NCBI GenBank assembly: GCA_903921605.1
Contig: CAIXQV010000272.1
Location: 1 to 22,286 of the forward strand
Direction of reading: 5' to 3'
DNA length: 22,286 nt
Source of the DNA: an uncultured Planctomycetaceae bacterium
Lineage (GTDB): Bacteria; Planctomycetota; Planctomycetia; Planctomycetales; Planctomycetaceae
A program made the position numbers and the translations under genes. The notes beneath the pieces are model-generated. The model saw nothing but the letters and a program-made list of their open reading frames with translations. It had not been told where the DNA came from and ran no database searches. This document shows, piece after piece, positions 20,067-22,286 of this stretch (within the stretch, counting starts at the first letter, position 1; every line of letters starts with the position of its first letter).

Positions 20067-22286
20067 TCAATCCACGAACAGGAACTCATTCCCAGCCATC
20101 AATGAACGGCAAAGTCCTGCACAGACCTGATGTTTTCGAGCGGCAGGATCCGCGATTCGTGAAAGTTGTCGATCAGCGTCACTCAGGAATTGTTCTGATC
20201 GAGCAACTTCTGCATCCGTTGGAAGCCGGGAATAAAGTCGTTCAAAGGCCATTTCAATCATTCTTCGCTGTCCTTCCGGCGACTCGGATGACGCCTCCTT
20301 CAGGATGCTGGCGGCCATGGCTGCCGACTGCTCAAAAACAAGTGGACTGTTCATGATAAACAGAGCTTGTTGAGGTACCACGGTCGACGGTCGCTGTTCG
20401 ATATGATTCGCGGTCTCGACATAATCAAATGTTGAAAACATTTCGTAAAGTGCGCTGCGATCGATCGGGAGGTAAATTGCACGTCTCTTTGCCGCTGTGT
20501 TCGGAGCAATATTTCCTGCAGTGAGGTCTAGTTCTCCGCCAGCAAAGAGGATGGAGTCACGAACTGGTTCCGCCTCCAGTCTCCGTCTGTTCTGTCGCCG
20601 CAAAAATCGATTGTCGGGGTCACGTTCTTCGTCGGGGCCAACTGCCGCGCTGGACATCTGCCATGTGTCCGACAACAGGATCACCTTGTGCATTTCCTTC
20701 AAAGACCAGTTTCTTCGCATTAGTTCTCGGGCTAGCCAGTCCAGAAGTTCGGGATGTGATGGTGGTTCGCTTTGTAGTCCAAAATTGGACGGACTTCGCA
20801 TCAGCGGTTTTCCAAAATGCCACATCCAGACTCGATTCATCAGCACACGCGTTGTCAATGGATGATCGGGCGATACGAGCCATTGAGCCAGCTCCATGCG
20901 ACCACTGTGCGGTGCTTCTATCGCGGGCGCTGCGTGGACTTGAGTTAAAATCGAAGGCATCGCTCGGGGAACGGGCTCAGGTCCCGGAGCCAGATGATTA
21001 CCACGGATATGTACCGGAAGATTCTTTGGCTGCGCGTCCAGCACCGACATCACCATCTCAAACTGCGGCATTTCCTTTTCCAGTTTTTCGAGGGCTTCTT
21101 TCTGCTTCTTGACGGGCTCTGCATTCTCGTCCTTGAGTTCTGCCTTGAGACGTTCAAATTCGGCGCGAGCCTGATCGATCAAAGGCTGATGCGTTCTCCT
21201 GCGCATGTCGATATCTATCGATGGCAGAGGACGCTCCATCCATTTTGAGACGAAGGCACGGTCGGCCATCGACTGAGTGCTGTAGAAAATGCCGGCCAGC
21301 GCGTAGTAGTCACGAGTGCTGACGGGATCGAATTTATGATCATGACATCGCGCACATCCGACGGTCAATCCCAGCATCGTGCGTGAGACCGTATCGATCT
21401 GTTCATCGACGATATCGATGATCATTTTATCCTTGTCCTGTTCGGCCAGCATCTTGGGGCCGATCACCAGCATGCCCGTGGCGGTCAGCAGATCTCCGGC
21501 CGAGCTTTCATCGGGAGGAGTTGGAAGCAGGTCTCCGGCCAGTTGATGCACGATAAAATCATTCAACGGAAGATCGCGGTTGAGCATTCGCACAACCCAG
21601 TCTCTGTATCGCCAGGCGTTCGGCAATCCATGGTTTTCATCAGCACCGTTGGTGTTTGCGTAGCGAACCAGGTCAAGCCAATGTCGCCCCCAACGTTCTC
21701 CGTAATGCGGAGAGGCCAGCAAGCGGTCAACAACTTTCTCGAAGCTGTTTTCTGAATCATCAGCAAGGAAGGAGCGGACTTCTTCAACCGTGGGCGGGAG
21801 TCCGATGAGATCATAAGTTGCTCGGCGAATCAATGTTCGCTTTTCGGCCTTTGGTGCGGGAGAAAATCCCTCCGCGACCAGACGTTGCAGCACAAATCGG
21901 TCGATCGGATTAGAGTGTTGCTCGTACCCAGCGACATGCGGTGGCTGAGGATCCGCAAGAGGTTGAAAAGCCCAGTGTTGTTTTGCCGCATCCCAATCGA
22001 CAGGGCGAAGTTTGGCGGGTCGACTTTCAGTTCGGGGGTCAGTGGCACCATCGCGAATCCACATTTCGAAGTCAGCGATTACCTCGTCCGACAGTTTGCC
22101 TTTGGGCGGCATTTCAAGTCCATCGTATTTCATTGCGGAAATGACAAGACTGTCCTCGGGCTTTCCGGGAACGACGGCCGGTCCACTGTCACCACCTTTC
22201 AGAGATTCCTGCCGACTGTCCAACCGAAGCCCGCCGCGCAGAATCTTTGAATCGCCTGAATGACACTCAAGGCAATGTTCGACAAG
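20067..22286 (-). CDS. PSD1 family protein: cytochrome c-like motif + DUF1549 + DUF1553 (5' end outside window)
   Basis: 739 codons are visible and the reading frame runs off the right edge, so the signal peptide and first residues are missing. The visible start is VEHCLECHSGD, a CxxCH haem-attachment motif, followed by LRGGLRLDS, VVPGKPEDSLV and LEMPPKGKLSDEVIADFEMW, together the planctomycete cytochrome C domain (PSCyt1). DUF1549 (PSCyt2) follows: NPIDRFVLQRLVAEGFSPAP, LIRRATYDLIGLPPTVEEV, HYGERWGRHWLDLVRYANTN, and a second CARCHDHKFDPVSTRDYYAL. A short coiled coil (ARAEFERLKAELKDENAEPV) precedes DUF1553 (PSD1): RMELAQWLVSPDHPLTTRVL, MNRVWMWHFGKPLMRSPSNF, SHPELLDWLARELMRRNWSL and RRAIYLPIDRS. 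These secreted proteins pair with DUF1501 proteins, as here. Haem binding is likely; the reaction is unknown. Confidence 0.95.
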   Translation of the reverse strand, partial: LVEHCLECHSGDSKILRGGLRLDSRQESLKGGDSGPAVVPGKPEDSLVISAMKYDGLEMPPKGKLSDEVIADFEMWIRDGATDPRTESRPAKLRPVDWDAAKQHWAFQPLADPQPPHVAGYEQHSNPIDRFVLQRLVAEGFSPAPKAEKRTLIRRATYDLIGLPPTVEEVRSFLADDSENSFEKVVDRLLASPHYGERWGRHWLDLVRYANTNGADENHGLPNAWRYRDWVVRMLNRDLPLNDFIVHQLAGDLLPTPPDESSAGDLLTATGMLVIGPKMLAEQDKDKMIIDIVDEQIDTVSRTMLGLTVGCARCHDHKFDPVSTRDYYALAGIFYSTQSMADRAFVSKWMERPLPSIDIDMRRRTHQPLIDQARAEFERLKAELKDENAEPVKKQKEALEKLEKEMPQFEMVMSVLDAQPKNLPVHIRGNHLAPGPEPVPRAMPSILTQVHAAPAIEAPHSGRMELAQWLVSPDHPLTTRVLMNRVWMWHFGKPLMRSPSNFGLQSEPPSHPELLDWLARELMRRNWSLKEMHKVILLSDTWQMSSAAVGPDEERDPDNRFLRRQNRRRLEAEPVRDSILFAGGELDLTAGNIAPNTAAKRRAIYLPIDRSALYEMFSTFDYVETANHIEQRPSTVVPQQALFIMNSPLVFEQSAAMAASILKEASSESPEGQRRMIEMAFERLYSRLPTDAEVARSEQFLSDADRQLSRIADPAARKHQVCAGLCRSLMAGNEFLFVD

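Noticed and set aside
1..22286. CRISPR arrays, insertion sequences, prophage or defence genes
   Set aside because: No regularly spaced repeats, transposase, integrase or known defence-family motifs were seen on either strand.

Overview
The window reads as chromosomal DNA of a planctomycete (phylum Planctomycetota), roughly half G+C. The strongest sign is the right end: a secreted cytochrome-type PSD1 protein (CxxCH + DUF1549 + DUF1553) directly followed by a DUF1501 protein, a pair that is massively expanded in planctomycetes. The housekeeping genes (mnmG, ruvB, rbfA, infB, nusA) are bacterial and intact. I see no mobile element, CRISPR array, rRNA or tRNA.

Layout. 1-1487 (minus): 5' part of mnmG, cut by the window edge. 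1812-4302 (plus): a small lipoprotein with a secretin-like motif, then a secreted two-domain protein ending in an alpha/beta-hydrolase domain. 4530-5444: a divergent pair, a stand-alone histidine-kinase dimerisation domain (minus) and a PAS-LuxR regulator (plus). 5465-15567 (minus): a long same-strand block that is transcribed nusA, infB, rbfA, a degenerate endonuclease-III-fold protein with a histone-H1-like tail, a secreted TPR protein, then ruvB. 15991-16974 (plus): an aldo/keto reductase. 17131-17770 (minus): a small RRM RNA-binding protein followed by an IscA/HesB-like protein without cysteines. 17821-18567: the largest non-coding stretch. 18568-22286 (minus): PSD1 protein (start outside the window) then DUF1501 protein.

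How the genes work together. nusA-infB-rbfA is the conserved transcription/translation operon (termination/antitermination factor, initiation factor IF-2, 30S maturation factor). Here it lacks the usual ylxR/ylxQ genes between nusA and infB. It shows terminator-like hairpins just upstream of nusA and again between nusA and infB, which suggests control by attenuation, possibly by NusA itself. infB appears to start at TTG behind a good Shine-Dalgarno, with a two-codon ATG-TTT-TGA minicistron overlapping the start. The RRM and IscA-like genes look like one small operon with a structured leader. PSD1 and DUF1501 form a secreted two-gene module.

No large unknown defence or metabolic system is evident. 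The most interesting items are the nusA-infB control region, the glycosylase-fold/H1-tail fusion, the cysteine-free IscA-like protein next to an RRM gene, the orphan HisKA domain beside a PAS-LuxR regulator, the secretin-motif lipoprotein, and a recurring pattern of hairpins touching stop codons.
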